The notes: generated from the sequence alone by a model not told the origin. DNA of 64,000 nt from CAWGMT01 sp963823675 (GCA_963823675.1 CAWGMT010000009.1:806001-870000); one strand, 5' to 3'. Numbered from the stretch's first letter, positions 35,210 through 45,541 are shown. Made by a program: numbers and translations.

Positions 35210-36063
35210 TTACCGGGAACTTTCCAGAAACGCGAGGACTGTTTCGAGGAACTCCTCGGGCCGTTCGACGTGCGGCATGTGGCCGCAGTCGGGAATGGTC
35301 GCGAGGCGGCTGTGGGGAATGCGGCCGGCCGCCCGCCGGCCGTGCGCCGCCGGCAGGATCTGGTCGGATTCGCCCCAGACGATCAGGGTCGGCACCGAGA
35401 TCTCGGGGAGCCGGTCGAGGAGGACCGCCTTCTGTCCCTCCGGGCCGATCAGGATGCGCGACAGGAGCAGTTGATCCCAGAGAATCCGGGGGTTGACGCC
35501 GAGCCAGAATTGGTTGACCAACCAGCCGGCTGGGGCGCGCTTGAGGCGCGAGAAGGAACCCAGGGCTCGCCATAGGATGCGCTGGAATTGGCCGAGCGGC
35601 GTGATGGCCCAGGCCGTTGCCCAGTCGCCGAAGCCCGGCGAACACAGGCTCTTCAGCACCGGATGGATCTCTCGACCCAGCCCGGCGCTTGCCACCAACG
35701 CCAGCGCCGACACGCGGCCTGGATCCGTGAGGGCAAACTGCATGGCGGCCAGACCTCCCAGGGAGTGGCCGGCCACGGCGGCGCGGCGGATTTCGAGCGC
35801 ATTGAGGAAGCCGCCGACGAATTCGCCGAGCATCGCCAAGGTGTAACCCGCCGGCGGCCGGTCCGAGCCGCCGGAGCCGGGAAAATCCGGCGCAATCACC
35901 CGGAATCGCCGGGCCAATTCCGGCAATACCCACCGCCAGGCGTGCGCCACTCGCCGCCGCCATGGAGCAACACGAGCGGAGGGCCGGAGCCCGCGGTGAG
36001 GTAATGGATCCGCGAACCGCCGAATTCGACGATTCGATCTTGAATCAGGACCTGATCGGCCAT
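35210..36063 (-). CDS. alpha/beta-fold hydrolase (frame broken once)
   Basis: A hydrolase of the esterase/C-C hydrolase type. From ATG 36063 the frame reads MADQVLIQDRIVEFGGSRIH, then SGPPLVLLHGGGEW with the oxyanion HG motif. One base is then missing near 35944, and the protein continues in the next frame with HAWRWVLPELARRFRVIAPD, the nucleophile elbow AGHSLGG, VPTLIVWGESDQILP (acid Asp) and IPDCGHMPHVERPEEF (catalytic His). The triad is complete, so the break is either a recent mutation or a consensus error. The missing base falls on a third codon position. Substrate unknown. Confidence 0.8.
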
Positions 36064-36230
36064 TCAAATTGCCGGCCGGCCTCCAGCCTGTTGCAGCGGG
36101 CGATGAATTCCGCATGTTCGGCAGCGTTCATGCCCCGCTCCAGTACGTCCAGCACCGCGGCGTAATCGCCGTTCACAAGCGCGGCCGGGTCGAGCCACAA
36201 ACCGGCGAAAACCGTACTGTGCAGAATTCC
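36045..36230 (-). pseudogene. C-terminal remnant of a Uma2-like nuclease-fold protein
   Basis: The frame reads LHSTVFAGLWLDPAALVNGD, then YAAVLDVLERGMNAAEHAEF, which resembles the end of Uma2/DUF820 proteins (PD-(D/E)XK-like fold). The catalytic N-terminal domain is absent: a palindromic repeat stands directly upstream. It overlaps the hydrolase start by 19 bases. Confidence 0.55.
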
Positions 36231-36249
36231 ATCGTCAGCGGGCGAAAGC

Positions 36250-36299
36250 CTTTCTTTCGCTCCGCGAAGAAGATCCTTTCGCGGAGCGAAAGGCGACAC
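36250..36299. repeat. REP-like palindromic repeat, copy 2
   Basis: CTTTCTTTCGCTCCGCGAAG, a short loop, then CCTTTCGCGGAGCGAAAGG, then CGACAC: the same element as at 35155 in inverted orientation. It interrupts the Uma2-like remnant. Confidence 0.75.
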
Positions 36300-36458
36300 T
36301 TATTTTCGCCCGGTCACCGTAGCGCCCGGTCGTCGATCGTACGCCACTACAGATCGTACGCCAACTGGACCCTCTTGAACATGGCGGCATCAGGCATTGG
36401 AATAGCCAGTCCGGGCTCTAGAGACCAGGAAGCCGCTCGCGGAAACAGCGACGAAGAC

Positions 36459-36477
36459 CATCACGCGGAGCGTGATG
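36459..36477. repeat. short perfect palindrome CATCACGC-GGA-GCGTGATG
   Basis: An eight-base arm on each side of GGA, in the 320-base stretch 36300-36619, which otherwise shows no gene. The GC-GGA-GC core recurs at 51175-51189. Confidence 0.6.
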
Positions 36478-36619
36478 ACGACAGATCACCCCAGGGCGGG
36501 ACATGCAGTCCAGCAATCGGCCCTCGCTCTTGCTTCGGACGCTCGCACGTGCGAAACTCGCAGGCGTGCGGGTGGTCCACAATCAGGATGTTTCCCCATG
36601 GCGATCTCGAGGAGCTGAG

Positions 36620-37417
36620 TTGAAACAGAATCCAGTCAAACGGGCTCTGCGGGCCGGAGAGCCTTCGATCGGGACGTGGCTATCACTGGGAAGTATCGCG
36701 GCGGCTCGGTTCATGGCTCGCGCCGGGTTTCCGTGGCTGACGGTCGATATGGAGCACACCCATACCGACATCCAGACCGCCGCCTTCATGTTCGGCGCGA
36801 TCGCCGACGCCGGCTGCGTTCCCCTCGCGCGGATCCCGACGGGAAAACACGAATATATCAAGATGGTTCTGGATTGCGGCGCCATGGGCATCGTCGCCCC
36901 CATGGTGATGAGCGCAGACGAAGCCAGGGCGATCGTCGCCGCGACCAAGTATCCCCCGCGCGGCAACCGCTCGGTGGGCGGCGGCATGCACGCGATCAAT
37001 TTCGCCGCAACGGCCCAGGAATACTATCAAAAGGCCGACGACGAGATCCTGGTGATCATCCAGACCGAGCACATCTCGGCGGTCGAGATCGCCGACGAGA
37101 TCTACTCGGTGCCCGGCCTGGATGCCGTGTTCGTCGGGCCAAACGACTTGACGTTCTCGATGCGCGCGCCCGACGGTACGCCGCCCAAGAAGGACGTCTT
37201 CGAAGCGACGATGGGCCGCATTCGCGAAGCGGCCCGGCGCAACCGGCTGCCGTGCGGCCTGCACGTGCTGACGGCCGACGAGGCCCTGGCGCGGGCTCGC
37301 GAGGGCTGGCAGTTCATCGCGGTCGGCAGCGAGCTGAAAATGATGCTCGACTCGGCCGCCGGCATTACGCGCAAGCTGAATCCCGAACGCGGCTCCGAGG
37401 AGCTCGCGAAGTATTGA
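36620..37417 (+). CDS. HpcH/HpaI-family aldolase
   Basis: A class II pyruvate aldolase of about 265 residues (2-keto-3-deoxy-sugar or 4-hydroxy-2-oxo acid type), metal dependent. TTG 36620 is chosen because GAGGAG lies 5 bases upstream and the length then fits the family (250-265). Motifs: IGTWLSLGSIAAARFMARAG, WLTVDMEHTHTD, the Arg loop PLARIPTG, GAMGIVAPMVMSADEARAIV, IIQTEHISAVE with the metal-ligand Glu, and DAVFVGPNDLTFSM with the second ligand Asp. The substrate cannot be fixed. It lies 170 bases before enolase on the same strand. Confidence 0.88.
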   Translation: MKQNPVKRALRAGEPSIGTWLSLGSIAAARFMARAGFPWLTVDMEHTHTDIQTAAFMFGAIADAGCVPLARIPTGKHEYIKMVLDCGAMGIVAPMVMSADEARAIVAATKYPPRGNRSVGGGMHAINFAATAQEYYQKADDEILVIIQTEHISAVEIADEIYSVPGLDAVFVGPNDLTFSMRAPDGTPPKKDVFEATMGRIREAARRNRLPCGLHVLTADEALARAREGWQFIAVGSELKMMLDSAAGITRKLNPERGSEELAKY

Positions 37418-37586
37418 CCGGAAGCACGATGAGGGAGGGGAAGGAAGTCCCTTTGTACAAACGGTAATTGATCGGGCCGGGACCACCCCACCTGGCCCCC
37501 CCTTCACAAGGGGGGGAAAGAAAACGGGGTGCGAGAGCGGTGGTCCGAGGGCGATCACAAACCAAGACACGATGAGGACGAATACC

Positions 37587-38899
37587 ATGAGTCAACAGCT
37601 TGCCCCTATTGCTCAAGTCCGTGGCCGCGAGATCCTCGATTCACGCGGCAATCCGACCGTCGAGGTCGATGTGGTCCTGGCGGACGGGACGCTGGGTCGG
37701 GCGGCGGTCCCCTCCGGGGCCAGCACGGGAATTCACGAGGCCGTCGAGCTGCGCGACGGCGACAAGGCGCGGTACCAGGGCAAAGGCGTGTCCAAGGCGG
37801 TTGCCAACGTCAACACCGTCCTGGCCAAGACGGCCGTGGGACGCGATCCGGCCGATCAGGTCGGACTGGACCGCGCGCTCGATCGCGGCCGACGGCACAC
37901 CCAACAAGGGGAAGCTCGGCGCCAATGCGATCCTGGGCGTCAGCCTGGCGGCGGCCAAGGCGGCGGCCGCGGCCCACGGGCTGCCGCTCTACCGCTACAT
38001 CGGCGGCACCAATGCGCGGGTCGCTGCCCGTGCCGATGGCCAACATCATCAACGGCGGCAAGCACGCCGACAACAAGATCGACTTCCAGGAGTTCATGGT
38101 CATGCCCGTCGGCGCCAAGTCGTTCGCCGAGGGCATCCGCATGGTCGCCGAGGTCTTTCACACGCTCAAGGCAGTCTTGAAGAAAGCCGGCCACAACACC
38201 AACGTCGGCGACGAGGGGGGCTTCGCACCCAATCTCGACAACGAAGAAGCGATCAAGTTCATTCTCGAGGCCGTGACCAAGGCCGGATACCAGCCCGGCC
38301 GCGACAAGGATGTCGCGATCGCGCTCGATTCCGCCTGCTCGGAGCTTTTCGAGGAAGGCGGCAAGAAAGGCTACAAGTTCTGGAAGTCGGCCCCCGACAA
38401 GATCCTCTCCAGCAGCCAGATGGTCGAGCTCTTCGCCGGCTGGCTCGACAAGTACCCGATGATCATCTCGATCGAGGACCCGCTCGACCAGGATGACTGG
38501 CCGGGCTACGCGGCGCTCACCAAGGCATTGGGAGAAAAGGTCCAGGTGGTCGGCGACGACTTCTACGTCACCAACACCGAGCGGCTGGCCAAGGGGATCG
38601 CCGGGCGCTGCACCAACAGCATCCTGATCAAGGTCAACCAGATCGGCACTCTGACCGAGACGCTCGAGGCGGTCGAGATGGCCCATCGGGCGGGCTGGAC
38701 CAACGTCATCAGCCACCGCTCCGGCGAGACGGAGGACTCGACCATCGCCGACATCGCCGTGGCCACCAACTGCGGCCAGATCAAGACCGGCAGCGCCAGC
38801 CGGTCCGACCGCATCGCCAAGTACAACCAGCTCCTGCGAATCGAGCAAGAACTCGGAGCCAACGCGGTCTACGGCGCGAGCCTGCTGAAACGGAAGTGA
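37587..38899 (+). CDS. eno: enolase (frame broken twice by one-base insertions)
   Basis: Phosphopyruvate hydratase of glycolysis. ATG 37587 has GAGGA 8 bases upstream and starts MSQQLAPIAQVRGREILDSR. Conserved parts: VPSGASTGIHEAVELRDGD, MANIINGGKHADNKIDFQEF, NVGDEGGFAPNL, the Mg ligands in VAIALDSACSE and SIEDPLDQDDW, the catalytic Lys in ILIKVNQIGTLTET, and SHRSGETEDSTIADIAVA. The frame shifts at 37880/37881 (between ALeu and Ile, CTC-G-ATC) and at 38022/38023 (GTC-G-CTG). Removing the extra G at each site restores an intact protein of about 437 residues, so the gene is probably functional in the organism. Confidence 0.9.
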
Positions 38900-39066
38900 T
38901 TTTGGGCTTTGCGGCGTGGCCGTGATCACGCGCAGGAGGCTGGCCGACGGCGATTACGCCGCCGGTCGGCCGCGCTCCGAACCTGGCCGGTTCAGGACGG
39001 GAGCGGTAGAATGGTGTGAGTAGTCAGTTGCCATTGCCTCCAACGGAAGAGGAGCGATGGGCGGCA

Positions 39067-39606
39067 ATGCCGAGACCCAAGACAATTGAGAAAAAGCCCG
39101 GTGCCGCCGCGGCGCGGGGACTTATGATGGCGTCAGCGCCTCAAGCTTCTTCGTTCTTGAAGTATGTGAGCGAACCGACTCGCCTGCAAATCCTCCTGGC
39201 GCTCGTCGACGGCAAGAAAAGCGCGATCCAGATCAGCGAGCGGCTCGGCCGCAGCCCGACCGAGCTCAGCCACCACCTAGCCATGTTGCGCTTTTCCAAC
39301 GTCGTCGATTCCAATCGAGAAGGCAGCGAGTCCTACTACGCGCTGACCGAGCCCGGCACCCGATTCGTTGATTCGATTCTTGGCCTCCTGGACAAAACCG
39401 ACTCGTCGTGCGTGCCGGTCCTCGATAAAGCGAGCCTCAAGAGACTCATCAAGAAGGTCGGCACGGTCGTCGATGATCCGGAAGACTGGCTGAGCACACG
39501 CAATCCTCAATTCGAGGGTAGACGGCCGATCGATCTGATCGGGACGAAGGACGAGCGTCGGGTGCACATTATCATCGAGGCGGCGCAAGCGGGCTGTTTT
39601 GCATGA
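39067..39606 (+). CDS. ArsR-type HTH fused to a DUF2384 toxin-binding domain (antitoxin)
   Basis: About 179 residues. Residues 25-105 are a winged helix of the ArsR type (SEPTRLQILLALVDGKKSAI, LGRSPTELSHHLAMLRFSNV). Residues 125-179 match the Xre/MbcA/ParS C-terminal toxin-binding domain, DUF2384 (LKRLIKKVGTVVDDPEDWLS, NPQFEGRRPIDLIGT, ending in GCFA). ATG 39067 has AAGAGGAG 12 bases upstream; GTG 39016 is a less likely start. The stop overlaps the next gene's start as ATGA, the usual antitoxin-toxin coupling, and the next gene looks like a RES toxin. ParS-type antitoxins normally carry an Xre-like HTH; the ArsR-like one here is unusual. Confidence 0.72.
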   Translation: MPRPKTIEKKPGAAAARGLMMASAPQASSFLKYVSEPTRLQILLALVDGKKSAIQISERLGRSPTELSHHLAMLRFSNVVDSNREGSESYYALTEPGTRFVDSILGLLDKTDSSCVPVLDKASLKRLIKKVGTVVDDPEDWLSTRNPQFEGRRPIDLIGTKDERRVHIIIEAAQAGCFA

Positions 39607-39968
39607 AGCTGGGAAAACCTCAAGCTCCGATCCCGAATCCCCGAAGCACCTGGACGACGCTCAACCTCAGAGTGATTCTTCAGGCAGTGGCCGACTTGAC
39701 AAATCCTTTGGAGCAGAAGCGAATCGGCACATCGGCACAAGAGCTGACGGGGAAGTGGAACCAATCTGAGGAGCTGGGACAGGCTCCGACCCAGGTTCTG
39801 GGCGCTGCACTTTTCGCGCTCCCTGTCCTCGAGGGATTCCTCGTTCCCACCGCCGTCCCGGGCGCATCCGGCATCAACCTGGTTGTGTTTCCCGAGAAGC
39901 TGGTTCCCGGCAGCCGGATCGAATTCCGGAATCCGGACACTGGAAGACTCGAGCGCCTCACGGTGTGA
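39603..39968 (+). CDS. short RES-domain-like protein (toxin partner, probably N-truncated)
   Basis: 121 residues, coupled to the previous gene by ATGA. The second half is the end of a RES domain (APTQVLGAALFALPVLEGFL, PGASGINLVVFPEKLVPGS), and the middle (LNLRVILQAVADLTNPLEQK, then GTSAQELTGKWNQSEELGQ) also fits. RES toxins such as ParT and MbcT degrade or modify NAD and depend on an N-terminal Arg and a following Glu; that part is absent. It is either a shortened, inactive toxin kept with its antitoxin or a member of a miniature subfamily. Confidence 0.65.
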   Translation: MKLGKPQAPIPNPRSTWTTLNLRVILQAVADLTNPLEQKRIGTSAQELTGKWNQSEELGQAPTQVLGAALFALPVLEGFLVPTAVPGASGINLVVFPEKLVPGSRIEFRNPDTGRLERLTV

Positions 39969-40693
39969 TCACGACGCTGAGGGACGGAAAACGCGGGCGC
40001 AGCAAGCCTTGCGCGGATCACGCTGAGGAAGTTGCCGACGCGAAGGTAGCGCTTTTTGTCAAATGCCACATGGCCATTTTGAACCACGCCCCGATTGACC
40101 GACCGCCCCACGATCGACGGAACGTGCATACATTCACTCTAACACACATGCAACCCCTCGCTCAGAACTGCGACACGATGGTGCTCGGCGATGATCATCC
40201 CCAATCGAGCCGGCGCGGACGGCCACCCGAAACGGCCTGGAACCAGCGCTGGAAGGCGCCTGCCGAGACACGCCGCGTGGTCCGACGGAATGCTCCGGGC
40301 CGGCGCGGAACGGCAAAAAAAGACGATCCCGTGGGATTGTGAAAAAAAGCACCAAGTATTACGCTGCCATATGCTTCACAATGTCACATGTGAAAGACAA
40401 GTCAATTCGTTCAAAACATTCTTGACTCGCGAGCTCGGACAGTAGATCATCAAGGAAGGAGAGACCTTAGGGCCGATCCGACAGGAGATGCGCATCGCGG
40501 GGAGCGAAGCGCGGATTCCAACGGGGGGCCGAGCCGTTTCCTACTGACGGCAGAGCAGGAGCTTCTCCGGTCCCGCTGGGAAGGATGGCCCGCCCGAAGT
40601 CTTTTTGGGCGAGCGCTTGGGCGCGAATCGGACGGCGCGACGGCGCTTTGAACCGGCATTGTGGTCCCTGTCAACAGGTTCAACGAGGTGGCA
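39969..40693. other. gene-free stretch before the oxidoreductase genes
   Basis: About 725 bases without a supported gene. Close to the end stands TTGACT at about 40422, a possible -35 element for the oxidoreductase operon, without a convincing -10. No known riboswitch or repeat was recognised. Confidence 0.5.
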
Positions 40694-42701
40694 ATGAGCA
40701 TTCTCGAGCTCGATATCGAAAAAAAGGCTGGACATGCGCCGGTTGCACTCGCGGAGGAGAACGGCCGCAAGTTCGAGTACCCGGGCATGCCGACGACTTG
40801 CGACGGCGCCGAGGCGGTCGTCCACGTCGAGATCCAGATCTGCCCAGGCGGCCGGCGCGTATCCGATCACCAGCTCGACCACGATGGGCGGCGGCTTCAA
40901 CGCCGCCGTCATGAACGGCGGCAAGAACCTGTGGGGCGATCCCGCTGATGTTCTTCGAGCCGGAGAGCGAGCACTCGGCCGCCACGGTCTGCGAAGGGTT
41001 CGCCGTCGCCGGCGGCCGCGTCACCAACTTCACCTCGGGCCAGGGCCTGGTGCTGATGAAGGAGGTGCTCTACACGATCTCCGGCAAGCGGCTGCCGGTC
41101 GTGATGAACATCGGCGCCCGGGCGCTGACCAGCCAGGGACTCAACGTCCACGCCGGCCACGACGACGTGATGTCGGTGGCCGACTGCGGCTGGGGCATGA
41201 TCTTCGCCCGCAACGCCCAGGAAGCCGGCGACTTCTGCCTGATCTCCCGCCGCGCCGCCGAGGCCACGCAGACGCCGTTCTTCAACGTGCAGGACGGCTT
41301 CCTCACGACGCACACCGTCGAGACGCGTGCGTCTGCCCGAGCCGGAGTTCATGAAGGAATTCATCGGCGATCCCAAGGAGAAGCTGATCAACCTGATGGA
41401 CCCCGCCAATCCCGCTCATGTCCGGCGTGGTCCAGAACCAGGACTCCTACATGAAGGGCAAGATCGCCCAGCGCTGGTACTACGACCGCGTCGAGCCGGC
41501 CCTGGAGGAATGCCTTCGACGAGTTCTACCGCAAGACCGGCCGGCAGCTACGACTTCCTCGAGCCGTATCGCTGCGAGGACGCCGAGTACATCCTGGTCG
41601 GCATGGGCTGCTACATGGAGACGGCCAAGGCGACCGTCGATTACCTGCGCGAGGCAAGGGCATCGCGGCCGGCTGCCTGACCGTCTTCGTCTTCCGGCCG
41701 TTCCCGGCCCGGCAGATCGTCAAGGCGCTGCAAGGACTGCCGCGCGTTCACGGTCTTCGAGCGCATGGACGATCCGCTGTCGACGACCGGCAATCACCTG
41801 ACGCGCGAGATCAAGGCGGCGTTCTGCGACGCGATGACCGGTCAGAACGGCCAGGACCGAGATCGAGCGCGTGCCGCAGGATTTACAGGTGCTCGGCCGG
41901 CCTGGGCAGCCGCGACGTGCGGCCCGGCGACATCATCGCCGCGTTCCAGAACATGATCGACGACGGCCCCGACTACTTCTGCGTCGGCATCGACCATCCG
42001 CTGGCCCTGAAGCGCACCGACGACCCCGACCTGCGGCCGACCGGCGGCTTCTCGATGCGCGGCCACTCGGTCGGCGGCTTCGGCTCGGTCACCACCAACA
42101 AGGTCATCGCCACCATCGCCGGCAACGTCTTCGGCAAGGACGTGCAGGCCTATCCCAAGTACGGCTCGGAGAAGAAGGGGCTGCCGACCACCTATTACCT
42201 GACGATCGCCGATTCGCACATCTACATGCACTGCGAGCTGGAGCACGTCGACCTGTTCTGCATCAACGACCCGACGGCCATCCTGAGCCCCGAGCCGCTC
42301 AACGGCCTGCACCCAGGCGGGGCCGATCTTCATGCAGTCGCCCCACACCGATCCGCACGAGGTCTGGAAGCGGATCCCCGAGTTCAACCGCCGGATCATC
42401 CGCGAGAAGAAGCATTCGCGTCTACTACACCGACATGGTCAAGATCGCCCGCGAGGTGGCCTCCGAGGCCGACCTGCAGATGCGCATGCAGGGCATCGTG
42501 CTGCTGGGGGCGTTCCTGAAGCTGACGCCCTACGCCGCGCAGAGCGAGATGACCGACGAGCAGGTTTACGCCGGCGTCGAGAAGGCCCTGCGCAAGTACT
42601 TCGGCAAGCGCGGCGACCGCGTGGTGCAGGACAACCTGACCTGCGTGAAGCGCGGTTACAGCGAGATGAAGGAAATCCCGGCCGCGATGATGGCTTCCTG
42701 A
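40694..42701 (+). CDS. pyruvate:ferredoxin oxidoreductase, alpha+gamma protein (many frame breaks)
   Basis: Starts MSILELDIEKKAGHAP at ATG 40694. Read across the breaks, it gives about 665 residues: the alpha (pyrimidine-binding TPP) domain with AYPITSSTTMGGGFNAAVMN and FTSGQGLVLMKEVLYTISGK, a domain II with AEYILVGMGCYMETAKATVD, then the gamma domain with GGFSMRGHSVGGFGSVTTNK. It oxidises pyruvate (or a related 2-oxoacid) to acetyl-CoA, passing electrons to ferredoxin. The frame changes eleven times through single extra bases (near 40840, 40943, 41325, 41413, 41510, 41547, 41730, 41857, 41876, 42312, 42412) and once near 41655 with a base short. All residues between breaks are well conserved, so the breaks are probably not biological decay. 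Confidence 0.85.
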
Positions 42702-42800
42702 TTCACTCCCTCCGTCTCGACCAGAGGAATCTCCCAGCGGGCTTACAAATCCACGTTCAATTGCGAGTTCGACGCAGCGGAATTTTATAAGGAGCGGCCG

Positions 42801-44457
42801 ATGGCCCAGACGACTGTTAACAAGCCCTCGATGAACGAGGCCAACGAACGCGACCCGTTCAACAATAACAGCTACGGCACGCTCGTCGACACGCCCTACA
42901 AGCTCGTCAATCTGCCGGTGCTCGACGTCATCGACTTCAACGAGCGGATCATCCGCGGCTACGAGGAAGGCTGCGGCGAAAAGGAGCTGCCCGCCGACCT
43001 GTCGCTGGCCCGCTCGCTGGTCCCCGCCGGCACCGCCACGCTTGCGCGACTTCAGCAACATCTCCCCGGAGATCCCCGACTACATCCCCGAGAACTGCAC
43101 CGGCTGCATGGACTGCGTCACCGAGTGCCCCGACACCGCCATCCTCGGCAAGGTGCTCTCCGAGACCGAGCTGGAAGAGAAGCTCGAGAGTATCGCCAGC
43201 CCCGAAGCCGACCGCGAGATGTTCCGCCAGCAGTGGTCCAAGACCAAGAAGTACTACGACGCGGCCAAGAAGAAGGGCGATGCCGGCGGCATGTTCAACA
43301 TCATCATCGACCCCAGCAAGTGCAAGGGCTGCGCCGAGTGCGTCACGGTCTGCGATGACAACGCCCTCAAGATGATCGCCAAGACCGACGAGGTGATGAC
43401 CGAAGCGCGCAAGAGCCATCGCTACTTCAAGAACTTCGGCCCGAGCAACGACAAGTACATCAGCGACAACCTGCTCGATCGACATGATGCTCAAGGAGCA
43501 GACGCACTCTATACGTCGGCGGCGCCGGCTCGTGCGCCGGCTGCGGCGAAGGGACGGCCCTGCGCATGCTCTGCTCCGCCACCGGCTCGAAGTACGGCGA
43601 TCAGTGGGGCATCGTCGCCGCCACCGGCTGCAACACCGTCTACACCTCGACCTATCCCTACAACCCGTATCTGGTGCCCTGGACCAACTCGCTGTTCGAA
43701 AACGCCCCGGCCGACGCCATCGGCGTGCGCATGCGCTGGGACCAGATGGGCTGGCAGGACAAGCCGATCTGGTGCATCGGCGGCGACGGCGCCATGTTCG
43801 ACATCGGCTTCCAGGCGCTGTCGCGCTTGCTCGCCAGCGGCATGAACATCAAGGTGTTCGTGCTCGACACGCAGGTCTATTCCAACACCGGCGGCCAGGC
43901 CTCGACCAGCAGCTTCACCGGCCAGAACACCAAGATGAGCGTGCACGGCAAGACCGTCGGCGGCAAGCAGGAACGCCGCAAGGAGATCGCCCAGATCGCC
44001 ATGATGCACCCGCGCACCTTACGTGGCCCAGACGACCTGCGCCCACGTCAACCACTTCTACAAGTCGGTGCTGGGTGCGCTCGAGTTCGACGGCCCGGCC
44101 ATCGTCGTCTGCTACACGACCTGCCAGCCCGAGCACGGCGTGGCCGACAACATGGCCGGCGAGCAGGCCCGGCTCGCGGTCGATACCCGGGCGTTTCCGC
44201 TCCTGATCTACGATCCCCGCAAGGGCAACAAGATCAAGGAACGCCTGTCGCTGCAGGGCAACCCGGCCATGAAGGACGACTGGTTCATCAATCCCAAGAC
44301 CAAGGAGACGGTCACCTTCATCGACTTCGCCCGCAGCGAAGGCCGGTTCGCCAAGCACTTCGACAACGACGGCCAACCCTCGGAGACGCTCTCGCGGGCC
44401 AAGGAGGACCGTCTGGAAAACTGGCACGTCCTGCAGGAGCTGGCCGGACTGAGGTGA
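42801..44457 (+). CDS. pyruvate:ferredoxin oxidoreductase, ferredoxin+beta protein (frame breaks)
   Basis: Begins MAQTTVNKPSMNEANERD at ATG 42801 (AAGGAGCGGCCG upstream). It carries two 4Fe-4S motifs (CTGCMDCVTECP and CKGCAECVTVCDDN), then the beta domain binding TPP diphosphate: YVGGAGSCAGCGEGTALRML, IGGDGAMFDIGFQ, NTGGQASTSSF. About 550 residues once four single-base insertions (near 43040, 43476, 43510, 44018) are read through. Together with the previous gene, 99 bases upstream, it makes a two-protein version of the normally single-chain PFOR. Confidence 0.87.
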
Positions 44458-44509
44458 TCCCGCGAGGGCGGGCATCACCCAATGTGAGGCGACGGCAAGG
44501 CGCAGTCCC

Positions 44510-44833
44510 ATGGCGATCACTCCTCCCATCGCGGTCCATGACTATGAACCGGGCGGTCTCGAGGCCGCCCTCACGTTCCTCAAGCGGGCTCGAGACGAGC
44601 TCCGTCAGCTTCGCCGCGTCCGCGCAGCCAGGGACGTTGTGCGCATCTTCGACGTCAATAACGACATCTTCGAGATCCGCGGGCTGGGCTATGCCGATGC
44701 CGATCTCGTGCCGATCTTGCGCAGCATCGGCGGAGTTTTTAACCCGGACACGATTCACCAGCCGACCACCGCCGAGTTCAAGGAGTTCAAGACGGGCCGG
44801 TGCCATCCGTGGGCTGAGGATCGGGTGCTGTGA
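44510..44833 (+). CDS. hypothetical protein
   Basis: Not recognised. 107 residues, start ATG 44510. The first half is helical (LEAALTFLKRARDELRQLRR); no membrane segment and no Cys cluster. It lies 52 bases after the oxidoreductase gene on the same strand, so it may belong to that transcript. Confidence 0.5.
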   Translation: MAITPPIAVHDYEPGGLEAALTFLKRARDELRQLRRVRAARDVVRIFDVNNDIFEIRGLGYADADLVPILRSIGGVFNPDTIHQPTTAEFKEFKTGRCHPWAEDRVL

Positions 44834-44998
44834 TTGTCGCCGCCGGCTAGCGCGGACCGGGTTGATATGGAATCCCCAGGGTGTACCTCAACCCTTTCTC
44901 GATCCGCCGAAGTAGACCTGCCCGCGTCGGATCTCCGCCATCTCGTCTCCTCAGGCAGCTCTCATGTCCCAGGCCCGATTTCCGGCCTCGACAACGGA

Positions 44999-45541
44999 TC
45001 AATTGTCCCAGTCTTCCGGCGCACCCACGGAATTCTCGTTGTTGCCCGCGAAGCCTGAGACCGTGGGGAGGAAACAATCGGCGTCTGCCGCCTCGAGACT
45101 GAAGTTGTACTCGACAAGCCCGTCCAAATCATGTCGCAGCATTCCCACGACTAACGCCAATCCCAGGTCGTTGCGGATCGTGTAATCGATGATGCCCTGA
45201 ATGTCCCGCAAGAACTCGACCTCTCTCTCGGACATGGGCCCTCCGTTCACATGACAGAGTGCCTTGAGCTGGTCGGCGTCTAAAGGGGTAATTTTCCCGG
45301 CCGCGCGTGCCGCGTCGAGGTCGAAGCGAAGCGCACCATCGAGATTGATACGGTGGTGGACGATCCCCTTGATATTCTGCCTCAGTGTCTTCGCCACCGG
45401 GACAAATCCCAGTCCTCCGTGAATCGCCTCCTCGATGAAACGCTGGACTGAGCGGAGGAATTGGACCTCGTTTTCCGGCATGCGGCTTCCGCAGGCTTCG
45501 CCGAAGTGGTCGATCTGTTCGCTCGAGAATGAGGCGGCCAC
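44999..45541 (-). CDS. hypothetical protein with an internal tandem domain
   Basis: 180 residues from GTG 45541, supported by GAGAGGAG 6 bases upstream. Two related segments of about 45 residues, MPENEVQFLRSVQRFIEEAI... and MSEREVEFLRDIQGIIDYTI..., each end in a hydrophobic-basic stretch (IKGIVHHR and LDGLVEYN), showing an internal duplication. No known family; helical and probably cytoplasmic. It lies 158 bases downstream of the radical SAM gene on the same strand and could be co-transcribed. Confidence 0.6.
   Translation of the reverse strand: MAASFSSEQIDHFGEACGSRMPENEVQFLRSVQRFIEEAIHGGLGFVPVAKTLRQNIKGIVHHRINLDGALRFDLDAARAAGKITPLDADQLKALCHVNGGPMSEREVEFLRDIQGIIDYTIRNDLGLALVVGMLRHDLDGLVEYNFSLEAADADCFLPTVSGFAGNNENSVGAPEDWDN

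Noticed and set aside
35155..36299. Short proteins beginning MSPFAPRKD at both palindromes
   Set aside because: They are translations of the REP-like repeat itself, which explains why they look alike.
37600..38496. A 298-codon frame overlapping enolase
   Set aside because: Only its middle segment is enolase; the rest is out of frame. It reflects the two frame breaks.
40422..40450. TTGACT as the promoter of the oxidoreductase operon
   Set aside because: No acceptable -10 hexamer at 16-18 bases, so it was mentioned only in the gap note.
40734..44206. Several separate medium-sized open frames within the oxidoreductase region that could be called individual small genes
   Set aside because: Each holds only a piece of the same enzyme in a different frame; joined, they form the normal domain order.
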